The notes beneath the pieces are model-generated. The model saw only the letters and a program-made list of their open reading frames with translations. It did not search any database and was not told where the DNA came from. The position numbers were made by a program, and so were the translations under genes. A stretch of DNA of 64,000 bases from Lumnitzera littorea (taxonomy: Eukaryota; Streptophyta; Magnoliopsida; Myrtales; Combretaceae): positions 43,739,464-43,803,463 of the forward strand of contig JAMXBB010000008.1 of the NCBI GenBank assembly GCA_024138015.1, read 5' to 3'. The stretch's first letter is position 1; each line of letters opens with the position of its first letter. Positions 22,891-35,679 of the stretch are shown here, in pieces.

Positions 22891-25800
22891 TCAAGTACGG
22901 GCTTGAACAAGTGGGGACTTTGGAGGTGATAATGAAAGTATGGCCTGTTCGTATCTTTGAGAGGGCGAGCTAACTTGAAGATTTCTCCAATTTTTCTTTT
23001 TCATGTTCCTTACTTCCCCACTCTTTCCACTTGACACAAAATCTTGAATCCTTTCTAATGCCACTTCCACCATATGATCATCCATGTTCGCGAAGCAAAC
23101 CCTAAAATACCCAGGCTCGACACATTTAAATGAGGACCCAGGTGATACATTAAGCTTGACATTATCTATGATCATCCTCCATAACTCCATCTCCGCCTCG
23201 AAACTTTGTTCGTTAAGTAAATGTCTCAAATCCATCCAAAAGTAGAGGCCAGCATTACTATCTAAGCAACCAATGCCAACTTCCTTAAGCCCTTTAACAA
23301 AGAGATCGTGCCTTTTCGCTAGCCTCTTCGAGCTTTCTTCTTGGAACCTCTTAATAAACTCGCTATCCGAGAGCATGGAAGCTAGCAAATATTGACTCTG
23401 CGAGGAGACCAATCCAAAACTTGACATCCTACGAGCACAAGTCACGACCGCATCATTATATGAATAGATGATTCCAACCCTAAGGCCAGGAAACCCCATG
23501 TCCTTCGACAAACTATAGATGATGTGGATGAGATCGCGATCGCATTCCATTTCTTCCATGACCTCGGCTATGCTTACGAACTTAGGACAACCAAACACGG
23601 TGGCTGAATATATTTCATCACAGACTAGGTGGACGTGTTTTTGGCAGACGAATTCCAATAAACTTTTAAGGATATCTCTCTCCAACGTTGTACCAAGTGG
23701 GTTTGATGGATTTGTTAGGATTAATCCCTTGATGTTGATGTTGGCTGTTTGAGCTTGGCTGTATGCTGCTTCCAGGTCGGATATGGTCATCTTAAAGTTG
23801 TTAGAGCTGGTGCAATTGACTGGAATTAATTGAACACCGGTGCGCCACCCTAGGTCTCTAGCATACCTGAAAATAAGAGCCATTGTAATTTAAAAGCCGA
23901 CTCTTGCATTACAATATCACCTTTTGAAATAATAATAATTTTATGCGTGTAGGTTATAAGTTAGACTACTTTAACTGCTGGGGTTAGTCATGAATTCTTC
24001 ATTTGTAAAAATATTTTATAGAATAGATACAATATTCCAACCATATAACATATTATAAGCAAATTGAATAATAGAAAGCGTAAATTAGCTCAGTTTATAA
24101 GTAATCGTTGCTAGCCCATATTTAGTATCTATTATTGAAATTTTATTTTTAATGTAGATACATCTTGTGTATTAAGCATTCTTTTTTCTTTTTTATTTTT
24201 CATTTTGCAACACAAAAGAAACGCGCAGAAATGTACTTTGCTATCCATGATGCCCAGCACTTTTAAACTACCATTAATTACCAACGGTTCAAATGTAGTG
24301 TGTATACTGTAGTAGAAAATTGCATTTTGCAGAGGCTTTTTGTATTATAAATCTTGAAAATATCACTGTACAAATTATGTATAGAATAGAATAATAAAAA
24401 TAAATTACTGCAGCCGATATTTACTAAAACTGTAATTGCTACTATAGATTGACAATTATAATTGCTATTCGTCGCTTCATTTTCTTATAATGATAAGAAA
24501 ATACAGGATGTTGAGGGGCGTCCATCTATGATTCAATTTTGACTTGGAAATGACATTTGCTCACATTAGATCGACTTTCCTGATTTGGTATCCTAAAAAC
24601 GCGGGGCCAATAAAGACATGTATTGACCGATTTACTGTCGAACTGTGTCCGAGACAATAGTTGAAATTTCAATTTTTTTTTTTTTTGTTTGGTTGCTTAT
24701 GGTTTAATTTATTGGTCGCCATGGCCATTGCTTTAATATGGTCATAAATGCCTTTTTGAATTCCCCCAATTTATCTTTTAAAATATTACTACTTATAATA
24801 AATGATTAAGACTTCAAAGAAGTAAATTGCATCATAATAGCATTATTATAGTGTTGTTCAAATTTTAAAGTAATGTCAACCACTTGTTCCTAAACCGTGG
24901 AAATTGAGAGGACTAAAATTGAGACATTTCCTTTTCATATAATACACACCCTTTAAGCAGAAATTTTTTTCTCGTTAATGGATTCTATAAGGACTAAAAT
25001 TTTGGCCTTCTAATTTATAGGAGCCATATAGAAAAAATTGATGGATCTCAAGTACTTAAGTGGTCTAGACGTATACTAGAAAGAAATTCCATCTCGCTGA
25101 CGTTTCCCAAAAACCGTTAAAGCCATTAATTAGTTCTAAGTGAAGTTGAATTATATATTGTGAAGTAAAACGTCAGCCAGGTCTTACGCTGGATAGTAGG
25201 GTGAAGGAACAAGAAAAGCATCTCCTGGATCAGCCAAGCAAAACATGATCGTCTCATTCGCTCCAGTGGCACCGCCGCTCATAACAATGCGGTCGGGGTC
25301 AAATCTAACCCTCCCTCCTCGAACCTCTGCCATGAATTTAGCAACAGCCTGAAAATGAAGGTTTTGCCATATGTTATTGCGTGACAATGGCTTAGTTTTA
25401 TGATTTTGATACATAGCAATTGTATTGCTTCCATATTTGATCACTTAATCCCTCATATGACAATTTTTTTTCGCTCTATACCTATAGATGCAAGGACATA
25501 ACAATAATATTGCATATATATATTACTATGTCATCCAATGTATGCTAACTGGATTTTATAATTCTAATTCATACGGTTGAGTTATGAAAACCCAAACTCA
25601 AAAGCTAACTGATGAAATAGAGGATTTAAACTAGCATCGCTATCATTCTTAAGTTATGTGCAAGTATTGCCTAAAATTGCCACGCTTAAACTACTATGAT
25701 TGACAACTAGGCTATGATGTCTTCATAAAATCAGCTCCCCAACCAACCAATCCTAATATGTAAATATTGGTAGATGTACGTTGTGGGCTTCAAATGATTT

Positions 25801-26678
25801 ATATTTTAATGATGTTCCTCATGGGGGTGGTATCCAAATCCTACACATATATACTAGGAAGAATACTACAACATTAAAACGATGAATGGGACTTCCTAAT
25901 CAGCGTTTGTAGTTAAATATTTAGGTTATTTTAAGGTTTACTCCTTGGTTGACTTCAATACATACTTTTCTGAACTTGGGCAAGCCATGATAATCCTGGA
26001 AGTTGGCAATCTCCTTGAAATTGCTAATGCCTTCAGCTGTGCAAATGGATGCGTCAGGATTACTCTTGATCCACTCTTCAATGATATCAAAACATAGCTG
26101 CAAAACGTACCAAAAAGTTCTTATGTATATGTGTGTGTGTGTTAAGGTTTCTAAATGCTAGTCTTATAGAGCACAACATGTCGCACTTATGTTAGTACCA
26201 AAAATATAAATGATAGTTTTTTAAAAATAATACTCTATTATTGATACTTATATACTATACATTCATCTAAAAGGGATAAAAGGGAGAAATATATTAAGTA
26301 GGATAGGTTGAATTTACAAGTAAGTGTATGCACCAATTGCTTTTTCAACATGTAGGAAAGGTGCGAAGTATGTGTACAATCTATAATTTTACGTACATAT
26401 GTGCACAATCTGATTTTTATTTATGTACATTGTTTAAAATCCAATATGTTAATAAATTAATGGAGAAAGCATGTAAAAATGGGTATAACACTCTTATATT
26501 AGAGGAAAGCAACCTGATTTTCGGCAAGACCCATCTGAATTACACCATCAGGATTATGAATTTGGTGAAAAGGGTTCTTCTCATAAGCCATCCATCCATC
26601 AAAATAAGGCGAATTCTCGCCATGTCCATCACTCCTTGCAATCTTAGACAAGAGATGAAGCTTTCCATTAGACCCCAT
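22891..26678 (-). CDS. ACS: 1-aminocyclopropane-1-carboxylate (ACC) synthase, four exons
   Basis: This PLP enzyme of the cytosol converts S-adenosylmethionine to ACC, the rate-limiting step of ethylene synthesis. Exons (minus strand): 26678-26514, 26097-25966, 25348-25188 and 23866-22891, giving 477 residues. All three introns have GT...AG ends and keep the reading frame. The ATG at 26678 gives MGSNGKLHLL and a usual family N-terminus. Motifs in order: GLAENQ (50-55), FQDYHGLP (88-95), GGATGANE in exon 3, NPSNPLGT (205-212), DEIY (236-239), SLSKDMGFPGLRVG with the PLP lysine at about K274, and PGYFRVCF with the substrate-binding arginine at about R408. The long tail has Ser-Pro sites at S453, S466 and S470 but lacks the usual RLSF core. 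Length and four-exon layout are normal for the family. No stop or frameshift was found. The exact paralogue was not determined. Confidence 0.95.
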
Positions 26679-26810
26679 TACTATTTCCTTATTATAAATA
26701 GCCAAGAACTTAGTTTATTTTTAACTATCTTGAATTTGGTGGTAATAAGCACAAAAGATTAAGTGAAGTCGTGATTTGTAAGTGTGGAGAACACGAGAAG
26801 ATATTGCATG

Positions 26811-26818
26811 TATTTATA
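26811..26818 (-). promoter_or_regulatory. TATA box of the ACC synthase gene
   Basis: The minus strand reads ACTATAAATACA here, about 133 bases upstream of the start codon. This spacing allows a 5' leader of about 100 bases. No better TATA candidate was seen between it and the ATG. Confidence 0.6.
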
Positions 26819-26998
26819 GTACATTATTAGCTAAGTAGCCAATTTAAGAAAAAGGCTAAATGAGGAAATGTCTTGGTCCAATGTTTCAACTGACGGGAAA
26901 CCGACCCCCTGGTGAGGAAATTAATAAGTGGAGACTGTACGTTTGAAGTCGCTTAATTACTTACGTCTTCCACATCAAATCACGTATAATGTGTATAA

Positions 26999-27004
26999 CA
27001 CGTG
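26999..27004. promoter_or_regulatory. G-box core CACGTG upstream of the ACC synthase gene
   Basis: A palindromic CACGTG in the context AACACGTGTAAG lies about 320 bases upstream of the ATG and about 180 upstream of the TATA box. G-boxes are bound by bZIP and bHLH factors in plants. Its use at this gene is an inference. The next kilobase (27005-28068) holds no gene or repeat that I can recognise. Confidence 0.5.
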
Positions 27005-28076
27005 TAAGGCGAAGAAAACCTTAAAAGGAATAAAATCTTGCATGTTTTGCGTGATTTGCTGTGTCTTTTTTGGAAATAGGTTTTCTTCCAAATTCAAACA
27101 TAGAAGGTATGTGTTTAAGTTGTGTAGATTGGGGATAACATGATTAATGAACCCATAATATAACTGTGATCAAGTTAGGTCTTTCTTAAGTTTTTTTTTT
27201 TGTTTTTGGTTTATATTTTTTAAATTTTAGGATAATAAGTTACTGTAGATAAGGATATCATATAACCTTTTAATGTATGATTACCTGCTACTATAGATAA
27301 GTTGTATGACCTACTATAATCGTTACATTTTAGAATATGGGTTGCCCACGACCACTTTGGAGAGGTTGCACGATCCATCTTCTTTGCCCCTGCCATCTTA
27401 TTAATTTAATTATTATTAACCCATCAGAAATTGACGCTTATGTTTATCTCAAAAAAGGAAATATAGATCACTTTACAAAACTCCAAAACACAAATGATGT
27501 TTGTCTGATTTTCCACATAAATAACATGGAGCTAACAATACATCCTCCGCAATCATGTATAACATGTAGTGGGTATTCTTAATTCGATTATACCGTTGTT
27601 TACTTGAAGGTTAAAAGAAATATACGTCCTTTCTGTTATAATTATCCGGTAATTTTAGGATGTTAAGGCGCTTGACTCCTTTGGCTAGCCATCCCAGATT
27701 AGGTATTTTGTACCGTATGTTCACAACGAAGAAACGCGGGACTCCACATGACATGTGGGAATTATGCTTCAGAGATGACTGATGACATAAATGGGTGTAG
27801 TTGCGAAGCCTTTCTTGGACGGTCTTTGGAATTTCGTCAGAATAGATATGATTTTTGGGAGTCATGCAACACACGGAGGTTGCCGTTATTTGCCACTTTG
27901 TAGATATGTAATGCCACACATATATGTAAACATAAAATACTAGAAAATGAGATCAATCATATGAACTTTTAATAGTATTAATACATTACATAAATGAATA
28001 ACCGATGTATAAATATAAATAAAATTCTAATATATAAAAACATAAATTGCAATTTTTCAAAAATTAAGTACTATTA

Positions 28077-28510
28077 TTTAGGGATATAATCGAGTCGAGT
28101 CAAATCGATATAGTAGTGAGCTCGTGCTCAATCTTGTCTTGAATACTTGAAGCTCGATTTTGGCTTGAGTTCAACCAAATTTTAAATTTTGAGCTCAACT
28201 CGAAAATACATACGATTAGTTCAAGTTAGGCTCGATTAGTTGATTAAACTCGAACTTTTTATAAAATCTCCCTAACTAGTATTTGATTCATTTAGATTCA
28301 AAGAACTTAAAAGCATATTAAAAATTATAGTAAGCTTGATTACGCCCTTGAGCTTAGCAAGCTTCATATTATAAAACTGAAACTCGACTTGATTTATTAC
28401 TCGAATTATTCGAGTTCTATCTTGATCGACTGCTACCAAATCAAATTCAAGTAGAACTGGAGTCGAGCTCGAGTAGTTTATAAACCAACTTGGTTCATTT
28501 ACACTCTTAT
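28077..28510. mobile_element. hAT-type miniature element (copy 1), 434 bp
   Basis: It shares its sequence, by eye, with 29169-29613 in the same orientation, including repeated 'gagctcgag/ctcgactt' blocks. The ends are imperfect inverted repeats of the type TAGGGRTGYAAATGAGC...GCTCATTTRCACYCCTA. Flanking 8-mers are TACTATTA (28069-28076) and TACCATTA (28511-28518), seven of eight identical. An 8-bp duplication is typical of hAT elements. There is no coding capacity. The gap to the second copy (28519-29160) shows nothing recognisable. Confidence 0.65.
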
Positions 28511-29168
28511 TACCATTAGTGTTTGTGTGTTATTCATCTAGATCCCATGTCCATATCCAATGAAATCTAAAAGTTAGATGTACTCTATTATAGTTGATTT
28601 CTTGACTTGAATTTCCAATGACTTTGATAAAAATCGAGAATTATGAGTTAATTTACTTCTAAAATTGGAAATAAATCGCTGGAAATACAGCAGTACTGTA
28701 AATAGATTGCTACAACAATAATCTCGACTAAATGGACATGGTTAAAATAAATCTATACTTAGATCCCATACTAAAAATAAATCTTCCTCTCCTTTTCATA
28801 CCTACACGTCCTTTATGCAACCTATTAAAGTAACTTTCAGTTTGAATTCTATATGAACGTCCTTCTAGGAGTCAAAATTTCGACACAGCCACCCATTCGA
28901 GAGCATTATTTTTAACTAGACTCTCGGAAATATACCAACATGTGCACCTCATTTTCTCCATTTAACATGGGGCTGTCAAACTTGAATGCTTTAATGAGCT
29001 GAAATATAGTAGATATCTGTCTGGTAAACCGTGTATTTTTATCATCCATCGATAATTTTGAATATATTTTCAAATTTATTCTATATTTCTTGGAAGCCAA
29101 CTATTTCTCATGTCAATGGACTGCTAAACCTATGCAAAATAAATTTATTCTATAACAATGTTTGGATC

Positions 29169-29613
29169 AAATGGTGTAATTGAATCAAGTCGAATTGAAT
29201 AATATTGAGCTCAAGTTTGAGCTTGACTTAAAAACTCGAAGTCTGAGCTTAGTTCTCGCTTGACCGAGTTTTAAAGTTTAAACTTGAGTTCAACTCAAAA
29301 ATGCATGTGGCAAGTTTGAGCTCAATTCAATTAATTAGATTAAATTCCAAGATTTTATAAATTTTCCCTAACTAATATCAAATTCATTTATATTTTAAAA
29401 AATTAAAAATATATTAAATTTTATACTAAACTTAATTAGGCTTGTGAACCTCATTAGCTTAGTATTTTAAAACTCAAGCTCGACTTAATTTACTACTTGA
29501 GTAACTCGAGCTTAAGCTAGACTTGACTATTATTGATTTGGATTTGAATTTGAATAAAACTTGAATTAAGTTCGAGTAGTTTGTGAACTAGCTTAGCTCA
29601 TTTGCACCCCTAT
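29169..29613. mobile_element. hAT-type miniature element (copy 2), 445 bp, perfect 8-bp duplication
   Basis: It starts AAATGGTGTAATTGAATC and ends GCTCATTTGCACCCCTAT. Both flanks (29161-29168 and 29614-29621) are TTTGGATC. It is related to copy 1 at 28077-28510. The terminal repeats have decayed on the left. It is non-coding and would need a transposase from elsewhere. Confidence 0.75.
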
Positions 29614-29878
29614 TTTGGATCTCTCATGTTAAATGTAAGAATTGGCGGTAGAATTGTCTAGTCCATTATCTAATTAATGAAATCGTAGCTATTTTAATGA
29701 TTAGATGATAGATTAGACAATCTTCTTATTGATAAAATGATAAAATTCCCTATATAAAGGACAACACAAAAAGGAACATATCTTTTATCATAACTATAAA
29801 GATGGAAAGAAGAAAACTTTAAACAAATATTTGGAATCTATTAGTTGACTTGAGAATTGTTGTCGTTTTAGGACCTCA

Positions 29879-32800
29879 TGTCATGAACTAAGGACGGTTT
29901 AATTATGACAGACGTTGTATACTGTATGAAGGACCCCTAATTGGTTACCCTTCCAATCATGAACTCTTTACAAAATATATAAAGCTTTACAACCATTAGC
30001 TTCTCAAAGACATACAAATCAACATAATATCATCACGTAAACATATTTATATAAGATTCAAACTACAAAGATTACATTAAATAATAATCTAGTAAATATG
30101 TATCTACAATACTATCAAAATAAAAGTACACATATAAAAATCTCCATATCTAAGCCCTCTCGACGCTTTGTGTAGCCTACTCATGCCCAAGGTCCCATGC
30201 TAACCTCTAGCATCTTACGGCTAACGTTGACAAAAAAGTCGGCTTACAGCAAAAGCCTAAGAGGGTGTAAGCTAGTGCTTAGTAAGTAAAACCCTCAGCC
30301 ATACCAACAAGTAAGTTATACATACATTATATTCAAGCATATGAATGAATTACGTATAGTCGACGAGTCATTATATATAACTCAAATTTATCACCCTTTG
30401 AAGTCAGAGTTGGAGTATACACGAAACCAATCAAATTCGATTATTACACTAGAACTCATTTTCTTACGGAAATCCATGTTTCGTATTTAAACAAAACAAA
30501 TTCTTTATTTTTATAAAACCAAGTTCTACTATAATTGTAAGTATGCCCTCATAGTTCATACTCACTCCTAAATAGAGGTCTTCGGACTTGACCCTTAGTC
30601 AAGCGGTTAGCACCTCTAACGCTTAGTATTCTCATGGATTAAGGTAAGATCATTTTATATGAGTATACTGTATAAAACCAATAAATTTATAATAATAACC
30701 CCTGAATGGTCTTTTACTACCTCCGTGTGATGTGGTAGCTAGAATTTAAGTCCATGCGATGCATAACAATGCATGTACCAATTTCTTTTTATTAACCAAG
30801 TATAATTAAGTCCAATTATATTGTGACCAAACAATATTGCAGACAATCATCATTTATACTACTATGCAACAAACAATTTGTCATCCATATTTAAAGTAAA
30901 TTCATAAATCAGTACACAATAGCACATGCAGGCATTTCTCGACCCCATACACAATCAATTAACATCATCAATTAAGTTCACTAACTGTAATCACATACAA
31001 GCATGGAATCATAGGGTAAATACTCACTCGGCTATGTTAACTTACTCTAGTCGTAATAATCAATTGGAAGATCTATGCCCTTATTAAGATTATCTTATCA
31101 TTACGAGATGACAACAATGATAAGTAATTGAATTAACTAGTAATTCCTAATATCTAATTTTACTTAAACTACTATCAATTTTTATCCGATTAAACCCTAT
31201 CACTAATCATATATGACTTTCTCATTCTATATTTGATATTTATGATCTTATAGTCGTTTTTCATCGTTTTCAGATATACGTTCACATGGTAATGTCCGTT
31301 TTAGATGTTAAGACCCGTGTTTTATGATATAGATTAAGTTTATTTAAATTTTAACTATTAAAGCTTAAATATTCTTATTGTCCAGTTTTATATCTTATTT
31401 TAGTACTTAATAGTTTAATTAGCCATTAAATTCTTACATTTAGATAATTTTACATTGTGATTACTAATTTATATGCTTAATTAAGTCTAATTCAATTTAG
31501 GATATGTATTAACGGCTTAAAGGTATTTCTATCTATATGTATATGTATACATATATATATTATTTCCTTATGTGATCTTATAATTTATTATTTTATAGGT
31601 TTGTCATTGCTTACATATATCCATACTTCATGCTTAAGTGTTTTATGTACTTTATACATATGTTATGTATATATACTTTTATTATACTTGTATGCATACT
31701 AATATACTTATACTTATACATATACCGTATTTATATTTATACATATACCCATATATGCATACGTTTACATACGTATTTTTATACGTATTTTTGTATGCTT
31801 AGTATACCTTCTTAAGAAAGCTCCACAAATTTCATATTTTTGCACTTTAATAGCGTATTTAGTAAAGTATATATATGTATAGTTAGTATATTCATCATTT
31901 TAGGTTATGTACATAAAGTGTACTCATATATAAGAGTATCCATATATATATTCATCAAGTATATTCTTGTATACACGTGTTTAAGCATATGTATATGTGT
32001 TCCTCTTTCAATTATCTAAGAATTTCTTACACTTATACTAAGCATCTCACCAAAACCCTTACATATACACTTCTTATGTATTCACTTGTTGTATGTACAT
32101 AGGTATTTATATATGTATACCTAAGTATTTGTACACTTCTAAATATGAATACGGAGCTTTCTACCTTCAACAATACATATGTATATATTATATAGAATTT
32201 CTACACTAACCTAACTTATACATTTAATTACTAAATAAAATGACAAATTATATAATAACATACCTTTTTCTCCTTTGTAATATGAATAGGAAGACAAATA
32301 TATATGGTATGATGGTTTGTTTTAGTAGTTCGAATAGTGAAAATGGAGTTGAGAAAGTGTTTGGAATTAAGGGAGCAAGGGGGCCATAGTTTTGGTGAGG
32401 GAAGAAAAGGGCTTTGTTTTGTGTTTTAAAAGTGAAGACAAGTGGGGTCCTAGGTGGGGAAAAAGTAGATGACAAAAGAAGGGCAAAATTGGATAAAAAA
32501 ATCATGTGTCAAAAGTGTAGAAAGTTAAAGAAAAGAGAAGAAATCACTAGAATGGAAGAGATATTTCTAAAATGAAAGTAATATTTTGTTGACTTTTCCA
32601 CATGTTGACTTTAGTCAACCTTTTGACCTTGGTCAACATGTGTTGACTTGGTCAACTTTCCAAAAGTATATGCCATTTAGTATACATAATGTAGTAATTA
32701 AGGAAAATTAGGAGAAAAATTAAGGAAATGAGACATTTGGTGAATTGATTAGTAAAAATAGATGATGAGATCTTCCTTTAGATATTTATATCCTATATAC

Positions 32801-33310
32801 ATTATTTGTTAGGCTACTTAGCGTAATTATCATGAAAAGTGTCATTTAGGATATTAATACTTACTATATATAGTATAATCATCAACTAAGCTCTTAACTC
32901 TATATTATATTAACCTAGTTATATAATCGGAAGATGGATGTGATCTATAATGTAATATCCTAGTTTCTAATGGATTACATTAGTATTATATATATTTATG
33001 AATGATTGAAAGTTATTTTTTATTAATGTTTTAGTATAATACTAAGGATATATTATCAATTAGGGTTTTAGAGTAATTTATAGTGAATTAGTACTTTTAT
33101 ATCCTTAAAGTTATAATTTCAGGGTTTATATCACTTTTGGGCGAAATCTCTGATGTTTATATACATTTAGGGTATAAAAGTTTTATACGCGATTAAATCT
33201 TCAATTGTTATCTTAGGGTTTTTATCTTAATTAGTCTTATCGACTTTTAGGAATATCTAATATACTTGAGTCTACTTCAGATGTTAGGTTGAAAAATTTG
33301 GGGGTTTACA
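29879..33310 (-). mobile_element. Solo LTR, 3432 bp, with perfect target duplication CCTCA
   Basis: It starts TGTCATGAACTAAGG and ends GGGGGTTTACA, so on the minus strand it runs TGTAAACCCCC...TTCATGACA. Both flanks (29874-29878 and 33311-33315) read CCTCA. It is the same family as the LTR at 5167-8874, and alignment by eye holds from about 31210 to the end. A TTGAC-rich island at 32587-32661 is nearly identical to 8017-8088. No primer site, coding region or second LTR exists. It is the remains of a long-LTR gypsy (Tekay/Del-like) element reduced by LTR recombination. Confidence 0.85.
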
Positions 33311-33315
33311 CCTCA

Positions 33316-34909
33316 TATCATCATCTTGTTTTGTTATCATATCTTTGTTGTTGAAACATCTATCCTTTAAACAAGTCACATTTCTTCTGAGCAGTTTTTG
33401 GTTATTAGAGGGGATAGACAATAGCTCCCCTCACATTGTCATAAACACTAGAAAGCTTTACTGAAATTATTATTGGTGCATGAGATCTTAAGTCGTTTAG
33501 TTCCTTATCGAAAATTAACATCTCATTCACTTTATTGAGTAGAAAAAAATGGGAATAGAATTGGGATTGTTGTGGAATTGAATAAAAGTGTAATATCCAT
33601 TATTTTGTTTAGTTGAATTAAAAAAGTAACTTAAGAATAGATTGGTAATAGAAGCTTAGTGACTAAAATGTCCTTTATCCTCTCTAAGGTTTGATACAGA
33701 GAAGCTATGGAATCTATCTATGAACAAACCCACCCCCTAACAAATCCTCTATGAATGCTACGAAATGTCCATCCTTTTCCTTAACAACAAACCCTCTTCC
33801 TTGTATCATTTTTTCCTTCTTCATCTAAATTGTTTGGCCTCGATTCTTCCTCTTTGCTTTAAAACACATCATCTCAATGTCAGTAAAAATAAAGTAGGAG
33901 GCCTGTTTTTATAATTTTCCATTTTAAATCATTAAAATAATAAAAAAAAAGAAAAGAAAGGAAATCTGCATGTGCTATTTGATGACTATTACATGCCTTA
34001 TGACATAAAAACACATTGCATAACCTTTATCCAACAATTCTTTTTTCTTTTCTTCATTTGTACTGTTTAGCCTTGGTTCTTCCTCTTTGTTTAGCTACAA
34101 TGTGACCATGTGTTTGCTTCAAACATTCTCCTCCCCTTTACATCTTATTCTTTGCTTAGAACAAGAGGTTAGCGATCGATATTCAACGGTCATCGATCGG
34201 TAGTAGAACAAGATGGTGAAGCTAAACCTTACTCTCTCCTCCCAAATGTATGAAGGTGTAGATTGATGTTTGGTGTTTGGCTCATTGATGGCCCATGGGT
34301 GAGCATGGTCAAAGCATATGGTTAGTGGATAGTACTGGTGTTGGTGTTGGTGGTGAGCAATAATGTTGTGCGATGGTCAAGTTCGTAGCATTGTGCTATG
34401 TTGTGCTATGGTCTATGATTTGAAAAATTGACAGAGGACATTTTAGGGAAAAATCATTCATATTGTGAGAATAGGGATTCTAAAGTTAAAGTAAGAAATC
34501 CCTATTACATGATTTTGAGTAATAAAGATTCCTATGGCATCATAATTACAAAGCACTGAACTACGTGAATGACGTAATAAGTAATACGGGAGGAATATAA
34601 TAGTTATTCCCCTCAAGTGAACAGGCCATAAGAGTTGACTTAAGTTGTTCACAACACTCAAAAATCAAAGTTTGGAGGAAAAATTTAATTATCGGACCTA
34701 GAGTTAAGAGTAGGGCCTAGGTAAACCTGACCCATTAGGATTGCAAATTTATGGGCCCTTAAATGTGGAATTAGAATCAGCTTGTGCCTAATGGTATTTT
34801 GTAGGGTCTAAATAACTAATGTGTCATTTGGTTTGAGTCATCGTTCATGGAGGAGTTGACTTAACTTTTTATTTTACTTTATTCTTTTACTATAAAAATA
34901 AGTTCACAA
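33316..34909. other. Intergenic stretch without recognised features
   Basis: There are no coding frames above background, no terminal repeats that I could pair and no LTR ends. It contains short purine and T-rich tracts and a few GTTGGTGTTGGTGG-like simple repeats near 34330-34360. It separates the solo LTR from the CACTA element. Confidence 0.5.
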
Positions 34910-35679
34910 TACTATAAAGAAAAATCATAAGAGTAGGCTTATATTCGCGGATGAGAGTCTTACTAGCGAAAAGTGTTTCCTAAAAGTGGTCGCTATGAAA
35001 AGTCATAGGTGAGGCCCAAATGAGGCTTTTGTTTGCCATAATAGTCATCCAGTGAATTTAGTTCACTAGTTAGTATGCAACTTACAAATTTGCAAAATTC
35101 CCTTGCTAATGAGTTATATTTGCCACCTAAGCATCATCGGCAAACTTAGTTTGCTTCTAGTTTAATTACATATATATATATTTTAATTTTTAGCATCCTG
35201 TTCAATTTCAATAGTCAAATTTATTCACCATTTATCTTTTTATTAATTTCAACAATTAATAAAATTTCATCATTATATCTTTGTTAGTTTAAATAATATA
35301 AATCATATTTTAATAATTTATAACAATATTATAGCCAGTATATTGGAAATTAATATTATCAAAAGTATTTAATATTTTACAAATAACTAGAACTAATAAA
35401 AATAAGCTAAATAACATAAGTGGATTGGCACATATATAGTTCAACAAAATATCACAAAAAGTGGAATAATAGGCATATTTGGTCCAACAATAAGTATAAG
35501 TCAGACTATAGTACAATAATAATAGGAACTACAAAACTAAGTCATAAGTAGAAAACAAAATCTATATAAAAGGTCTAACATTCGTAATTGCACATGGCCT
35601 CAATGCCCTTTACTCTCTACTAAGATTCACCATAGAAGTCAATATATTAGAGTTAGAGTCAAATTGCATAGGTGCTATT

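Noticed and set aside
26328..26762. Plus-strand frame of 144 codons
   Set aside because: It is antisense to exon 1 and intron 1 of the ACC synthase gene and resembles no protein.
27611..27919. Minus-strand frame of 102 codons upstream of the gene
   Set aside because: No motif, no promoter-like context and no recognisable family; such a length can arise by chance.
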